DNA of 64,000 nucleotides from Tenacibaculum jejuense. Its GTDB lineage: Bacteria; Bacteroidota; Bacteroidia; Flavobacteriales; Flavobacteriaceae. Position 1 is the stretch's first letter; every line of letters starts with the position of its first letter. The notes beneath the pieces were generated by a model. It did not search any database, was not told the origin of the DNA, and was given only the letters and a program-made list of their open reading frames with translations. This document shows, piece after piece, positions 55,079 through 63,029 of this stretch. The DNA is taken from contig NZ_LT899436.1 in NCBI RefSeq assembly GCF_900198195.1, positions 2,633,001-2,697,000 of the forward strand. Direction: 5' to 3'. The position numbers and the translations under genes are program-made.

Positions 55079-55414
55079 TTATATTTTTTTACCGAATAAG
55101 TATTCGTATCGTTTTTGTGCAATTTCTAATTGAATGTTTAAGTTTCTGATTTTTAAGGATAATTCTATGTCTTTTATCACAAAACTTTCCGGGTTAAAAT
55201 CTGCAAACGTTAAACTGTTTTTATCTAATGGACTGATGTCTATCGCTCCTTCTTGTTCTCTAGTTAATCTTTTAATTTTTAACTCGATGTCTTCTACTCT
55301 TCTTCGATAGATTAGTTCTGCATCTTCTCCAATAGTTCTCGCTCTGTCTTCTCTAATTTGATCGTTATTCCTTCGTAAGGCATCAACAAATCTTGGTTTT
55401 AATTCTTCACTCAT
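55079..55414 (-). CDS. Small coiled-coil protein, first gene of the NAMPT operon
   Basis: Not recognised. The 111-residue product is highly charged with two long helices (RRNNDQIREDRARTIGEDAE and ELSLKIRNLNIQLEIAQKR) separated by a Pro/Asp-rich turn. Directly before the VWA gene with 2 bases between, which suggests that the two proteins pair. Transcribed from the strong promoter at 55460-55490. Confidence 0.72.
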   Translation of the reverse strand: MSEELKPRFVDALRRNNDQIREDRARTIGEDAELIYRRRVEDIELKIKRLTREQEGAIDISPLDKNSLTFADFNPESFVIKDIELSLKIRNLNIQLEIAQKRYEYLFGKKI

Positions 55415-55459
55415 ACTATTTATTTTATCACAAATGAATTAATTTGCGTAATTACAACA

Positions 55460-55490
55460 CAAATATAATTTAAGAAAACGGATCTGCAAA
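55460..55490 (-). promoter_or_regulatory. Consensus promoter of the NAMPT operon
   Basis: On the minus strand TTTG (55487-55490), exactly 19 bases, TATATTTG (55460-55467). This is a full match to the Bacteroidota consensus TTTG-N19-TAnnTTTG, the best promoter in the window. It drives the 111-residue protein, VWA, PurA-like and NAMPT genes. Confidence 0.85.
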
Positions 55491-55499
55491 ATATTTTGC
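55486..55499. promoter_or_regulatory. Palindrome over the -33 element of the NAMPT operon
   Basis: GCAAAATATTTTGC is perfectly self-complementary over 14 bases and contains the TTTG of the -33 element. A protein bound there would block RNA polymerase, so a repressor site is likely. The repressor is not identifiable. Confidence 0.6.
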
Positions 55500-55529
55500 G
55501 TTATTTTTACACAATTAAATTTTTTCCAT

Positions 55530-55557
55530 AAAAAAAAACCATCCTAATTAGATGGTT
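55530..55557 (-). terminator. Terminator of the S9 peptidase gene
   Basis: AACCATC (55537-55543) / GATGGTT (55551-55557) followed on the minus strand by a long T run. It lies 24 bases past the peptidase stop and separates that gene from the NAMPT operon. Confidence 0.85.
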
Positions 55558-55580
55558 CTTTTAAATTGATTTGAAATAAC

Positions 55581-58007
55581 TTATTTTTTATTCTTTACAT
55601 ATTTATCTAGCCATTGTTCTTGTTCCCATAAAAGATGTAATATTGATTCTTTCGCTCTGTAACCATGACTCTCTTTTGGTAACATTACTAATCTTGCAGT
55701 TGCTCCTAATCCTTTTAATGCATTGAAATATCGTTTACTCTGTAATGGATATGTTCCTGAGTTATTGTCAGCTTCACCATGAATTAATAGTAAAGGAGTT
55801 TTCATTTTATCTGCATGCATAAAAGGTGACATTTTATAATATACTTCTGGTGCATCCCAATAGCTACGCTCTTCACTTTGGAAACCAAAAGGAGTTAATG
55901 TTCTATTGTAAGCTCCACTTCTAGCTATTCCTGCAGCAAATAAATTTGAATGAGATAAAAGATTAGCTGTCATAAACGCTCCATAAGAATGTCCGCCAAC
56001 AGCAACTTTGTTTCTATCAATATATCCTAATTTGTCAACAGCATCGATAGCAGCTTTTGCATTTCCTACAAGTTGCTTTCTAAACGAATCGTTTGGCTCT
56101 TCATCTCCTTCACCTACAATTGGGAAAGAAGCATCATCTAAAACAACATATCCTTTAGTTACCCAGTAAATAACTGATCCCCAATAAGGATAAGTAAAAG
56201 AATTTGCATTTGAAGTTGATTGACTTGCACTCTTTTTATTTTTAAATTCTCTTGGATAAGCCCAAAGTATCATTGGCTTTTTCTCTTTCTTATTTTTATC
56301 ATAACCAACTGGCAAATACAATGTTCCTGAAAGCTCTAATCCATCTTCTCTTTTATATTTAATTACTTCTTTGTGAACATTTTGAAGACTCTTAAATGGG
56401 TTTTCAAAATTTGTAATTTGCTTTAATTTGTTATTCTTATTAATGTTTCGAATGTAGAAGTTAGGATAATCATTAGCAGATTCTATTCCAACTAAAAATT
56501 TACCTTTCTTTAAATCTAAAGCAGTGTAAATCTCTTCTTTTTTATCTTTATAAGCAGATTGATACACTCTTTTTGTCTTTTTATCTTTTAAAGATAGCTT
56601 GTCTATAAAAGGAAATTGACCTTCTTTCGTATAACCATCTCCATTAAGATACACTTTTCCTTTTTCAATATAAACTACGTTTCTTCCTAATTCATTTTTA
56701 ACAGTTACAAAACTTCCTGGATCACTATATCTATCTTGATAATTATAGTCGAATAATATTTCTGGTTTTTTACTGTTATTCTCTGGATCGAATAAATACG
56801 TTTTTAAGTTTCTTGTATTCCACCAATATCCGTAGGCTAAAGCTTTATTTTTATCATTCGTCCATAAAATCCCACTAAATCTGTTAACTGTTTTTAAAAT
56901 AGATCTAGGTGTTCCTGAAAATGGCGCTTTTAATTCAAAAACTTCATCTCTGTGAGATACTTCAACACTAGGATCTCCTCCATCTAAAGCTTCTGCCCAT
57001 ATTAAAGTAGCTCCTTCATCTGCTCTCCAACTAAAGCTTCTTTTTCCTTTAATTGTAGACATAAATCCTTTTGGACGGACCTCATCATTTTCAACTTTAT
57101 TAATAGTTTTAAAGAATGTTCCATCACTTTTATAAATTTTTGTTTCGTGCGGAAAACGAGAATAAGGCACTAAGTACGAAAATGGTTTATCTAATTCTGT
57201 AGTCATTATATAAGAACCATCTGGAGAAAATGACATTCTCCAATACATAGCGGTTTTTGCCCACTTACTTCTTTGTCCTTTTAAGTCTACTTTATAAATA
57301 TCTGATCTTACTAATTGTTCGAAATTATGTTCGTCATTAGGATTCTTTAATAAATCTTGATATGTTCTGTTTTGAGCTTTAACTCCTTCACTAACAGAAA
57401 TTGTTGGTCCAGAAGGAACAGCAGTAGCTTGATTTATTAATTCTTTTTTATCGTTTGGTAAAACTTTTACTAATAATGCCTCATTATTTTTAAACCATAA
57501 AAAAGGACTTCCCATATTAGCATTTAAATTTGCTTCGGTAATTTTATGAACTGTTGCAGAAGCAACATCTAAAATCCAAAGTTCTACACCTGTACTAACT
57601 GTATTTGTAAATGCAATCTTTTTGTAGTTCGGAGACCAAGAAAAGTTTGCTAATCTTGGTGAAGTAGGTAAACCTTGAACTTCTTTGATAGTTTCGCTAC
57701 TTGTTTTTTTAAGTTTAATATTATTAAAATATGTAGCTCTACTAGAAATATTTGTTTTAGGATTAATTCTAAGTCCTCCTAATCTCATTTCTTTTTCAGA
57801 TAATTCTTCTATAGACTTATAACTATCTCTGTATAGAAAAACTAAGTTCTCTCCTTTATCATCTATTCGTATCGATGGAGCAAGAGGAACATCTACTAAA
57901 TCTAAAATTTCTTTTGAAGGTTTTTGATATCCTAAGTTTTGTTGTGAAGTAATGCTTTGCATTCCGGAAAAAATAAGCGCAAAAGTAATAATTTTGAGAA
58001 TTTTCAT
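55581..58007 (-). CDS. Secreted S9-family prolyl oligopeptidase-like peptidase
   Basis: The 808-residue product has a signal peptide (about 1-21), a beta-propeller region (about 40-560) and a C-terminal alpha/beta hydrolase domain with GGHSYGAFMTANLL (Ser near 674), LLIHGEADNNSGT (Asp near 746) and KESHGYR (His near 781). It resembles glutamyl-endopeptidase and acylaminoacyl peptidases of family S9. A periplasmic protein, so its place between NADAR and NAMPT genes is probably by chance. Own terminator. Confidence 0.92.
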   Translation of the reverse strand: MKILKIITFALIFSGMQSITSQQNLGYQKPSKEILDLVDVPLAPSIRIDDKGENLVFLYRDSYKSIEELSEKEMRLGGLRINPKTNISSRATYFNNIKLKKTSSETIKEVQGLPTSPRLANFSWSPNYKKIAFTNTVSTGVELWILDVASATVHKITEANLNANMGSPFLWFKNNEALLVKVLPNDKKELINQATAVPSGPTISVSEGVKAQNRTYQDLLKNPNDEHNFEQLVRSDIYKVDLKGQRSKWAKTAMYWRMSFSPDGSYIMTTELDKPFSYLVPYSRFPHETKIYKSDGTFFKTINKVENDEVRPKGFMSTIKGKRSFSWRADEGATLIWAEALDGGDPSVEVSHRDEVFELKAPFSGTPRSILKTVNRFSGILWTNDKNKALAYGYWWNTRNLKTYLFDPENNSKKPEILFDYNYQDRYSDPGSFVTVKNELGRNVVYIEKGKVYLNGDGYTKEGQFPFIDKLSLKDKKTKRVYQSAYKDKKEEIYTALDLKKGKFLVGIESANDYPNFYIRNINKNNKLKQITNFENPFKSLQNVHKEVIKYKREDGLELSGTLYLPVGYDKNKKEKKPMILWAYPREFKNKKSASQSTSNANSFTYPYWGSVIYWVTKGYVVLDDASFPIVGEGDEEPNDSFRKQLVGNAKAAIDAVDKLGYIDRNKVAVGGHSYGAFMTANLLSHSNLFAAGIARSGAYNRTLTPFGFQSEERSYWDAPEVYYKMSPFMHADKMKTPLLLIHGEADNNSGTYPLQSKRYFNALKGLGATARLVMLPKESHGYRAKESILHLLWEQEQWLDKYVKNKK

Positions 58008-58064
58008 AGTTTAAATTAATAGGTTTTTGACTTTGCATATTACCTATTATTTTTTAAACAAATC

Positions 58065-58616
58065 CTAATTTTTTCTTAAATGGTCTCTAACTTCCATTAA
58101 AACAAAGCCTAACAAATTTAATCCTTTCCATCTGTTCGGATTTTCAATATTCTTGTAATCTGAAGCCAAACCAACTCCCCATACTTTATCATACGGACTA
58201 GCCTCTACCAAAATTCTATCTTTAGTGTTCATTAGAAATTCTTTTAATGCGTCGTTTTGAGAGAACTTTGCTAAATTCCCTTTGTAGACTATTAAGTATT
58301 TCTGATTATCCCAAACTAATGAATTGAATCCTTTAACTTTTCGTCCTAGTTGTTTCACATCATGCGGATGATTTGAGGATAAGATTTCTTCTAAAACCTC
58401 ATCATCGTTAAACAATCTAGCTTTTTCTGCCATCATATAATGTTCAGCAGTTTTGTATGTAATTCCGTTAATCACAAAATCAGACTCCCACCATTGACTA
58501 AAGCATGATTTACTTATGCTTCCATCTTTACTGGGTTGATGTCCCCAGAAGAATATATATTTTAAATGTTCTCCTGTATTATATCTTTCTTGTATAGTTG
58601 TATTTGAATATTTCAT
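58065..58616 (-). CDS. NADAR-family protein (YbiA-like)
   Basis: The 183-residue product has the NADAR motifs IFFWGHQPSKDG, CFSQWWESDFVING, YKTAEHYMMAEKARLF (about 55-70), LGRKVKGF, EASPYDKVWGVGL and NRWKGLNLLGFVLMEVR. Members hydrolyse N-glycosidic bonds in ribose intermediates, and some remove ADP-ribose from guanine bases. Follows the NADAR-like gene by 12 bases, in the NAD cluster. Cytosolic. Confidence 0.94.
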   Translation of the reverse strand: MKYSNTTIQERYNTGEHLKYIFFWGHQPSKDGSISKSCFSQWWESDFVINGITYKTAEHYMMAEKARLFNDDEVLEEILSSNHPHDVKQLGRKVKGFNSLVWDNQKYLIVYKGNLAKFSQNDALKEFLMNTKDRILVEASPYDKVWGVGLASDYKNIENPNRWKGLNLLGFVLMEVRDHLRKN

Positions 58617-58628
58617 AGCTTTTATATT

Positions 58629-59171
58629 CTATAATCTTCCTTCTATTTTCATTTTTATCAATCCAGCATGGGATAGAGGTTTTCTAGGGTTTTCAACATC
58701 TTCATTTGTTTCATAATCTAAAAGAACTAATGTTTTATTCTTCGATAATTCAGTTAATTCACTTAATTCATCTTTTAAAACATGATCTAAAACCCAATTA
58801 TATATTGGCAAATAAATTTCCTTTCTTGCTGAAATATAATCTAACAATTCCTCTCCTTTCACTCCTTTTCTATGTCCTAAAGGCTTTCCAAATTTTCGAA
58901 CTGTTCTTTTTAAACCTTTCATAGAAGTCACCTCAAACTTTGATTCATCTACATCATGTGTTTCAAAAACTTTTAATCCTTGCCATATTCCTTCTACAGA
59001 AGCAGAATATTTACCTTCAGAAAAAGGAATTGGAATATTTCCTACAGGATAAAACGGACTAAATTTCACCATTGGCATTTCTCCTTTTGAAGTTACATCA
59101 ACGATAACTGCATCTGGAAAATCTTTTAGTATTTTTTCTACCTTTCTTCTTTTACTTTGAATAACAATCAT
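58629..59171 (-). CDS. Divergent NADAR-like protein
   Basis: The 180-residue product is not a standard NADAR, but the order of parts is alike: MVKFSPFYPVGNIPIPFS, then SASVEGIWQGLKVFE (compare the NADAR S-x-E-x-x-x-Q-x-K-F core), then a kinked helix and a GHRKG motif. A shared fold with its neighbour at 58065 is inference. It starts 22 bases after a leader repeat that also precedes the macro gene at 61656. Probably the first gene of a NADAR pair. Confidence 0.65.
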   Translation of the reverse strand: MIVIQSKRRKVEKILKDFPDAVIVDVTSKGEMPMVKFSPFYPVGNIPIPFSEGKYSASVEGIWQGLKVFETHDVDESKFEVTSMKGLKRTVRKFGKPLGHRKGVKGEELLDYISARKEIYLPIYNWVLDHVLKDELSELTELSKNKTLVLLDYETNEDVENPRKPLSHAGLIKMKIEGRL

Positions 59172-59192
59172 GAGATTAGTTTAAATAGTTAA

Positions 59193-59355
59193 TTATTCTT
59201 TTTTCCATTGATGAAAAAAGAATCAAAAAAATCTAGTCTTAAGAAAATTACACTCTAAAAATCTCATCCTCCACACTAAATAAAAAAGAACTCGCTACGC
59301 TTAAACAACTTTTTATTTTTTACGTGTCTTACGATGGATTTTTAGGCTTATTTTC
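59193..59355. repeat. Intergenic leader repeat, copy A
   Basis: It fills most of the 306-base gap. The part at 59193-59244 equals 61671-61722 in 51 of 52 bases and holds a hairpin ATTCTTTTTT / AAAAAAGAAT (59195-59204 and 59214-59223). Weaker similarity continues: CTCGCTACGC and TCTTACGATGGATTTTTAGG (to about 59355) have counterparts at about 61820-61880. In both places the hairpin sits just before a minus-strand start codon. No gene was seen in the gap. Confidence 0.8.
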
Positions 59356-59477
59356 TAATAACAGCTTATATTTATTATTAATTTAAAATATTATATTCTT
59401 CAATCTTATTTTGATGAGAACCTGAAATAAATTCAGGTTGACGTTTATTCTTAAATCAAATATTTAGAATAATAAAC

Positions 59478-60230
59478 TTAAATCACTAAATAAGGCATTG
59501 AATTTCTACCTTTTTCTTTAGGATATAGTTTTCTAACCTCTTCACTTTGTATAAACTCTTTCGTGTCGATATTTAAGGCCGTTAAACGTCCTTTAAAAGC
59601 TGCGCCAGTATCTACATTCCAAACATTAGCTCCGTTCATTGGTTCGAATTGATTATATCTAGTTGTTGGTGTATGTCCGATATAAATCTCATGAAATAAA
59701 GTCAATCGTTTCGGATACAAAGGTGAATCTTTATCTAAAGTTTTATCTAAAGAAATTGCCGTTTCCCAAAGTGTTCGATCCCAATTAAAATTAGATTCAT
59801 ACACTTCTTTTTGCGGTCCGTGCATTGATGAAAATCCAGCATGAATAAACAATCGATTATCAGCATCAATATGAAATAACTTCATTTGTTCTATAAACTG
59901 TAAATGCTGTAGTTTATCGTATTCTGTATATCCTTCATAACTTTCAATTGTTTTTACACCTCCATGAAATAACCAAATGTCATTCGTTATTCCACTTCTT
60001 AACCAATTTTCACAATATTCATCGTGATTTCCTTTGATGAAAATACAATCGTGTTTTTCTCTTAATTTCATTAAATAATCGATAACCTGAGCAGATTCAC
60101 TCCAACCATCTACATAATCTCCTAAAAAAATTAAGGTATCGTTTTGCTGTAACTCTAGTTTATCAATTAACTGACGTAAGCCTAATAAGCCTCCGTGTAT
60201 ATCTCCTATGGTAAATGTTCTTGGTTCCAT
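59478..60230 (-). CDS. Calcineurin-like metallophosphatase
   Basis: The 250-residue product has the PPP-type motifs GDIHGG (about 8-13), GDYVDGW (about 37-43; the usual Arg after the second Asp is Gly here) and GNHDEYCENW (about 67-76), plus HAGFSSMHG and the late metal-site His in IGHTPT. Belongs to the ApaH/PP2A-like group, so it may act on phosphoproteins, dinucleotides or phosphorylated ADP-ribose. Starts 1 base after the sirtuin gene stop. Confidence 0.9.
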   Translation of the reverse strand: MEPRTFTIGDIHGGLLGLRQLIDKLELQQNDTLIFLGDYVDGWSESAQVIDYLMKLREKHDCIFIKGNHDEYCENWLRSGITNDIWLFHGGVKTIESYEGYTEYDKLQHLQFIEQMKLFHIDADNRLFIHAGFSSMHGPQKEVYESNFNWDRTLWETAISLDKTLDKDSPLYPKRLTLFHEIYIGHTPTTRYNQFEPMNGANVWNVDTGAAFKGRLTALNIDTKEFIQSEEVRKLYPKEKGRNSMPYLVI

Positions 60231-60231
60231 T

Positions 60232-61044
60232 TTATAATGCTTCTTGAAATTGTGTTAAAAAATCTAGCGCTGTACCTCTAAACTTGTAAAACTGCTTTTT
60301 ATCTCCGAAGTTTTCTGTAAAGTTGTTGTCTTCTAGATTTACGTCTATTACAGCTCCTCCGTATTTAATTGTTTGTTCCACTAATCTATTCGGTAAAGTA
60401 GTAGCGCCAGAACTACCTAAAATTATTAAAACTCCAGTATTTTTAGCTATTTTTAATGTTGTATGAAGTTTAAAATTTCGTTCATTATAAAACTCATCGA
60501 ACCATAAAATATTCGGACGCGTATCTGTTCCACATTTTGGACACACTAATAATTTCTTTTCATCGTAACTTAAATCCTCATCTATAGCTTTTAGCGGAAT
60601 CTCTTTAGGCATTTCATAAACATCTTTCGAACATTCATCTGCACAACGCATTTCTCTTAAATTACCATGTATTTCGTATACAGTTTTAGATCCTGCTCTT
60701 TGATGCAAGTTATCTATATTCTGTGTGATTAAATGAAAACGATCTTGTAAAGTGTTCTCTATTTCAACTAATTTAAAATGCGATGCATTCGGTTTAGCTT
60801 CTGCAAACATTTTCTTCCTAAAAAACGTGTATTGCCAAACTTCATCTGCATTCTTACTAAAATGTTCAAAAGTTCCAAACGATTCTGGTTTGTAATATTT
60901 CGTTCCTTTTATCCATATTCCATCAGTTCCTCGGTAGGTTGGAATTCCACTTGCTGATGATATTCCTGCTCCTGTTAGGAATGTGATGTTATTTCTATTA
61001 TTTTTTGAATTTACTTTAGTTAGTATTTCTTTTAACTCTTTCAT
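60232..61044 (-). CDS. Sir2-family NAD-dependent protein deacylase
   Basis: Uses NAD+ to remove acyl groups from lysine, releasing nicotinamide and O-acyl-ADP-ribose. The 270-residue product has FLTGAGISSASGIPTYRG (22-39), TQNIDNLHQRAG (107-118), catalytic His126 in YEIHGNLREMRC, zinc cysteines 134, 138, 168 and 171, and LIILGSSGATTLPNRLVE. Where CobB/SIRT5 have Y-x-x-R for succinyl-lysine, this has TFFR (73-76), so activity may differ. Lies between macro and phosphatase genes. Confidence 0.95.
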   Translation of the reverse strand: MKELKEILTKVNSKNNRNNITFLTGAGISSASGIPTYRGTDGIWIKGTKYYKPESFGTFEHFSKNADEVWQYTFFRKKMFAEAKPNASHFKLVEIENTLQDRFHLITQNIDNLHQRAGSKTVYEIHGNLREMRCADECSKDVYEMPKEIPLKAIDEDLSYDEKKLLVCPKCGTDTRPNILWFDEFYNERNFKLHTTLKIAKNTGVLIILGSSGATTLPNRLVEQTIKYGGAVIDVNLEDNNFTENFGDKKQFYKFRGTALDFLTQFQEAL

Positions 61045-61056
61045 TTTATTTCTTTT

Positions 61057-61656
61057 TTAATAATCCCAGATCAATCCTTTTTCATTTAATCGATATTGGA
61101 ATTTTTGTGTATCTCCAAAAGTTTTATAGTCTTTATAATTTCCTAAAACAACCTCATCGTATGCTAAAAACATTTGATTCGCAGCAATATCAAAAGGCAT
61201 TCTTCCACAACCTGTACATAAACCTGGAACAGCAATGGTATGAATTTCTTCGTGTTTTTTTGCTGCTATTAGAATTGCTTTCATTGCTAAATAAGCGTTC
61301 ACCGAAGTTGCGATATTAAAACTCATAGGAACTCGCATTGTTGGAGCAGATATCAAATACGGGATTTTTTCATTCTCCGTTGGAATTATCATTGACTGCC
61401 CTACCAATAATTCTCTTTCATCTAAAAGAGCTATTCGTTTTTGTAATTCATCTTGAATATGCCAACCTAAAGTTTCTGATAAATGAATATCTAAACCTCC
61501 ATCCATAAAACCGAAAGAATTTGCTGGACTAACAATAGCATCGCAAGCAACCTTAACGATATCTTCTTCAATAATTTCAACATCTTCATATTCTGCAAAG
61601 TAAGATTCCCAAGCTTTTCCTAATTCTGGTTCCTTATATACTAGTTTTATTTTCAT
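61057..61656 (-). CDS. Macro-domain protein (Appr-1''-p processing type)
   Basis: The 199-residue product (ATG at 61656; the frame opens earlier but runs through the leader repeat) has CDAIVSPANSFGFMDGGLD (ADP-ribose loop, about 38-56), VPGLCTGCGRMPF and a full macro fold. Members bind ADP-ribose or remove it from proteins, or hydrolyse ADP-ribose-1''-phosphate and O-acyl-ADP-ribose. Its gene precedes the sirtuin by 12 bases, so O-acyl-ADP-ribose from the sirtuin is a likely substrate. That link is inference. Confidence 0.92.
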   Translation of the reverse strand: MKIKLVYKEPELGKAWESYFAEYEDVEIIEEDIVKVACDAIVSPANSFGFMDGGLDIHLSETLGWHIQDELQKRIALLDERELLVGQSMIIPTENEKIPYLISAPTMRVPMSFNIATSVNAYLAMKAILIAAKKHEEIHTIAVPGLCTGCGRMPFDIAANQMFLAYDEVVLGNYKDYKTFGDTQKFQYRLNEKGLIWDY

Positions 61657-61670
61657 GCTTTTATAAATTA

Positions 61671-61882
61671 TTATTCTTTTTTCCATTGATAAAAAAAGAA
61701 TCAAAAAAATCTAGTCTTAAGATCATATCACTCTAAAAATAATATCCTCGATACTAAATGAAAAGAATTGTTCATTACTATGTGTTTTTATGTTAATGAA
61801 TTCACGAATCTCACGATTTCGCTATCGCTCAAACAGCTTTTCATTCTTAACATATCTTACGGTAGATTTTTAGGTGTATTCT
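61671..61882. repeat. Intergenic leader repeat, copy B
   Basis: Second copy of the 59193 repeat. It matches 51 of 52 bases over 61671-61722, has an inner insertion of about 50 bases, and continues with CGCTATCGCTCAAAC and TCTTACGGTAGATTTTTAGG to about 61882. It lies 15 bases before the macro start. The length and conservation of two unlinked leaders in the same cluster are notable. Confidence 0.8.
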
Positions 61883-61908
61883 CTTTATGAAACTTCTCAT
61901 AATAACTT

Positions 61909-62457
61909 TTAAACTCTTCTATACATTACATCTGTTCTTAACACATACTTTACTCCTGAAATTAATTCTTTTCCTTCATGTCGTAGTCGATGTCTAAAAA
62001 CTAAAGCAGTTCCTTTCTTTGGTTTTACTGTACCAATATTTCTAAAAGCTGTTTCCCCTCCTTCAAAATCATCATTCAAATAAATTAGAAAAGAATATAA
62101 ACTTTGCTCTTCTAAATTCCTTCTGTAACTTCCATCAATGTGCATTTTAAAGCGTTGACCTTTGGTGTATTTATATACTCGAAACATTTCATTTAAGCCA
62201 ATTCCTTCGTAAAATCCAACTTGCTTCGGAATAAAATCTTGTAATCGATTCCAAAAATCTTTTCCTAAACTTTCATCAAAAAACAAATAACGATCGTTAT
62301 TACGAACTCCTTTATTCATTACCTGATTTCCATCTACAGAAATTTTTGCTTCTTCAAATTCAACTGTCTGATATTTTAGTAAATACTCAAAACACTCTTC
62401 TTCTGAAAGGAAGTTTTCTATTAAAAATATTTCGTCGTGTACATTAATTTTTTTCAT
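61909..62457 (-). CDS. 2OG-Fe(II) oxygenase (prolyl 4-hydroxylase-like)
   Basis: The 182-residue product has the iron triad HID (His106, Asp108) in RFKMHIDGSYRR and His160 in RHRLRHEGKELISG, with Lys170/Arg174 as probable 2-oxoglutarate ligand. Similar to P4H-type and DNA/protein hydroxylases; substrate unknown. Eight bases follow KptA stop. By context it may modify RNA, protein or nicotinamide-linked material, but this is inference. Confidence 0.9.
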   Translation of the reverse strand: MKKINVHDEIFLIENFLSEEECFEYLLKYQTVEFEEAKISVDGNQVMNKGVRNNDRYLFFDESLGKDFWNRLQDFIPKQVGFYEGIGLNEMFRVYKYTKGQRFKMHIDGSYRRNLEEQSLYSFLIYLNDDFEGGETAFRNIGTVKPKKGTALVFRHRLRHEGKELISGVKYVLRTDVMYRRV

Positions 62458-62464
62458 AGCCGTT

Positions 62465-63010
62465 TTATTTGTCTATAAACTTTGCTGGCACATGATCAGT
62501 TAACCATACTCCGTTTTTAGATTGGTAAAATTTGTATCCTGCTACATGCATAGCTCCTGAGCGAACAGTTAAAATCGTAGGAACTCCTCTTCTACTTCCA
62601 ACTTTTGTTGCTGTTTCTATATCTTGACTTAGATGCACATGTTGTCGGCTCATTTTTTGCAATCCTTTTTCTCTTATCGATTGCATAAACTTTGGTACCG
62701 TTCCGTGATATAAATATTCTGGTGGTTGAATAGCTTCTAATTTTAAATCAATCGTTTTTAAAGAATGACCTTGATTGGCTCTAATCTTTGTTTGATCTTC
62801 ATTAAAACTAAATCGCTTTTTATCGTTTGTTGCAACTACTTCTTCTAGTTTTTCTATTGAAAAGTGCTTTCCTTTTCTTTTCGATTTCTGAATCAATTCA
62901 GCTACATCTGCCCAACCATTTTCATCTAATTTCAATCCGATTAAATCTGGTTGATGTCTTAGTAATAGACTAAGAAACTTACTTATACTTTTTATCTCTC
63001 TTTCGTTCAT
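62465..63010 (-). CDS. kptA: RNA 2'-phosphotransferase (Tpt1/KptA)
   Basis: Transfers a 2'-phosphate from RNA to NAD+, giving ADP-ribose 1'',2''-cyclic phosphate and nicotinamide. The 181-residue product has SKFLSLLLRHQPDLIGL (Arg18), NGWADV, IRANQGHSL (His82), YLYHGT, QHVHLS and GSRRGVPTILTVR, the marks of the family. In eukaryotes the enzyme ends tRNA splicing; bacteria rarely have 2'-phosphates, so its bacterial role is open. Next to a Poa1-like macro gene (19-base gap), which suits its product. Confidence 0.96.
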   Translation of the reverse strand: MNEREIKSISKFLSLLLRHQPDLIGLKLDENGWADVAELIQKSKRKGKHFSIEKLEEVVATNDKKRFSFNEDQTKIRANQGHSLKTIDLKLEAIQPPEYLYHGTVPKFMQSIREKGLQKMSRQHVHLSQDIETATKVGSRRGVPTILTVRSGAMHVAGYKFYQSKNGVWLTDHVPAKFIDK

Positions 63011-63029
63011 TTTGTTTTGTTTTTAATCA

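Noticed and set aside
55581..58007. S9 peptidase as part of the NAD system
   Set aside because: It is exported and has its own terminator, while the other cluster products are cytosolic; likely only a neighbour.
58017..58049. TAATAGGT/ACCTATTA dyad before the S9 peptidase as terminator of the NADAR gene
   Set aside because: The 17-base loop and lack of a T tail make it a poor terminator; function not decidable.
59193..59355. Leader repeat as insertion sequence or MITE
   Set aside because: No terminal inverted repeats around the full unit and no target-site duplication could be seen, so it is listed only as a repeat.
61657..61704. Upstream extension of the macro protein by 16 residues
   Set aside because: This part of the frame is made by the leader repeat and has no counterpart in macro proteins; the ATG at 61656 gives a normal start.
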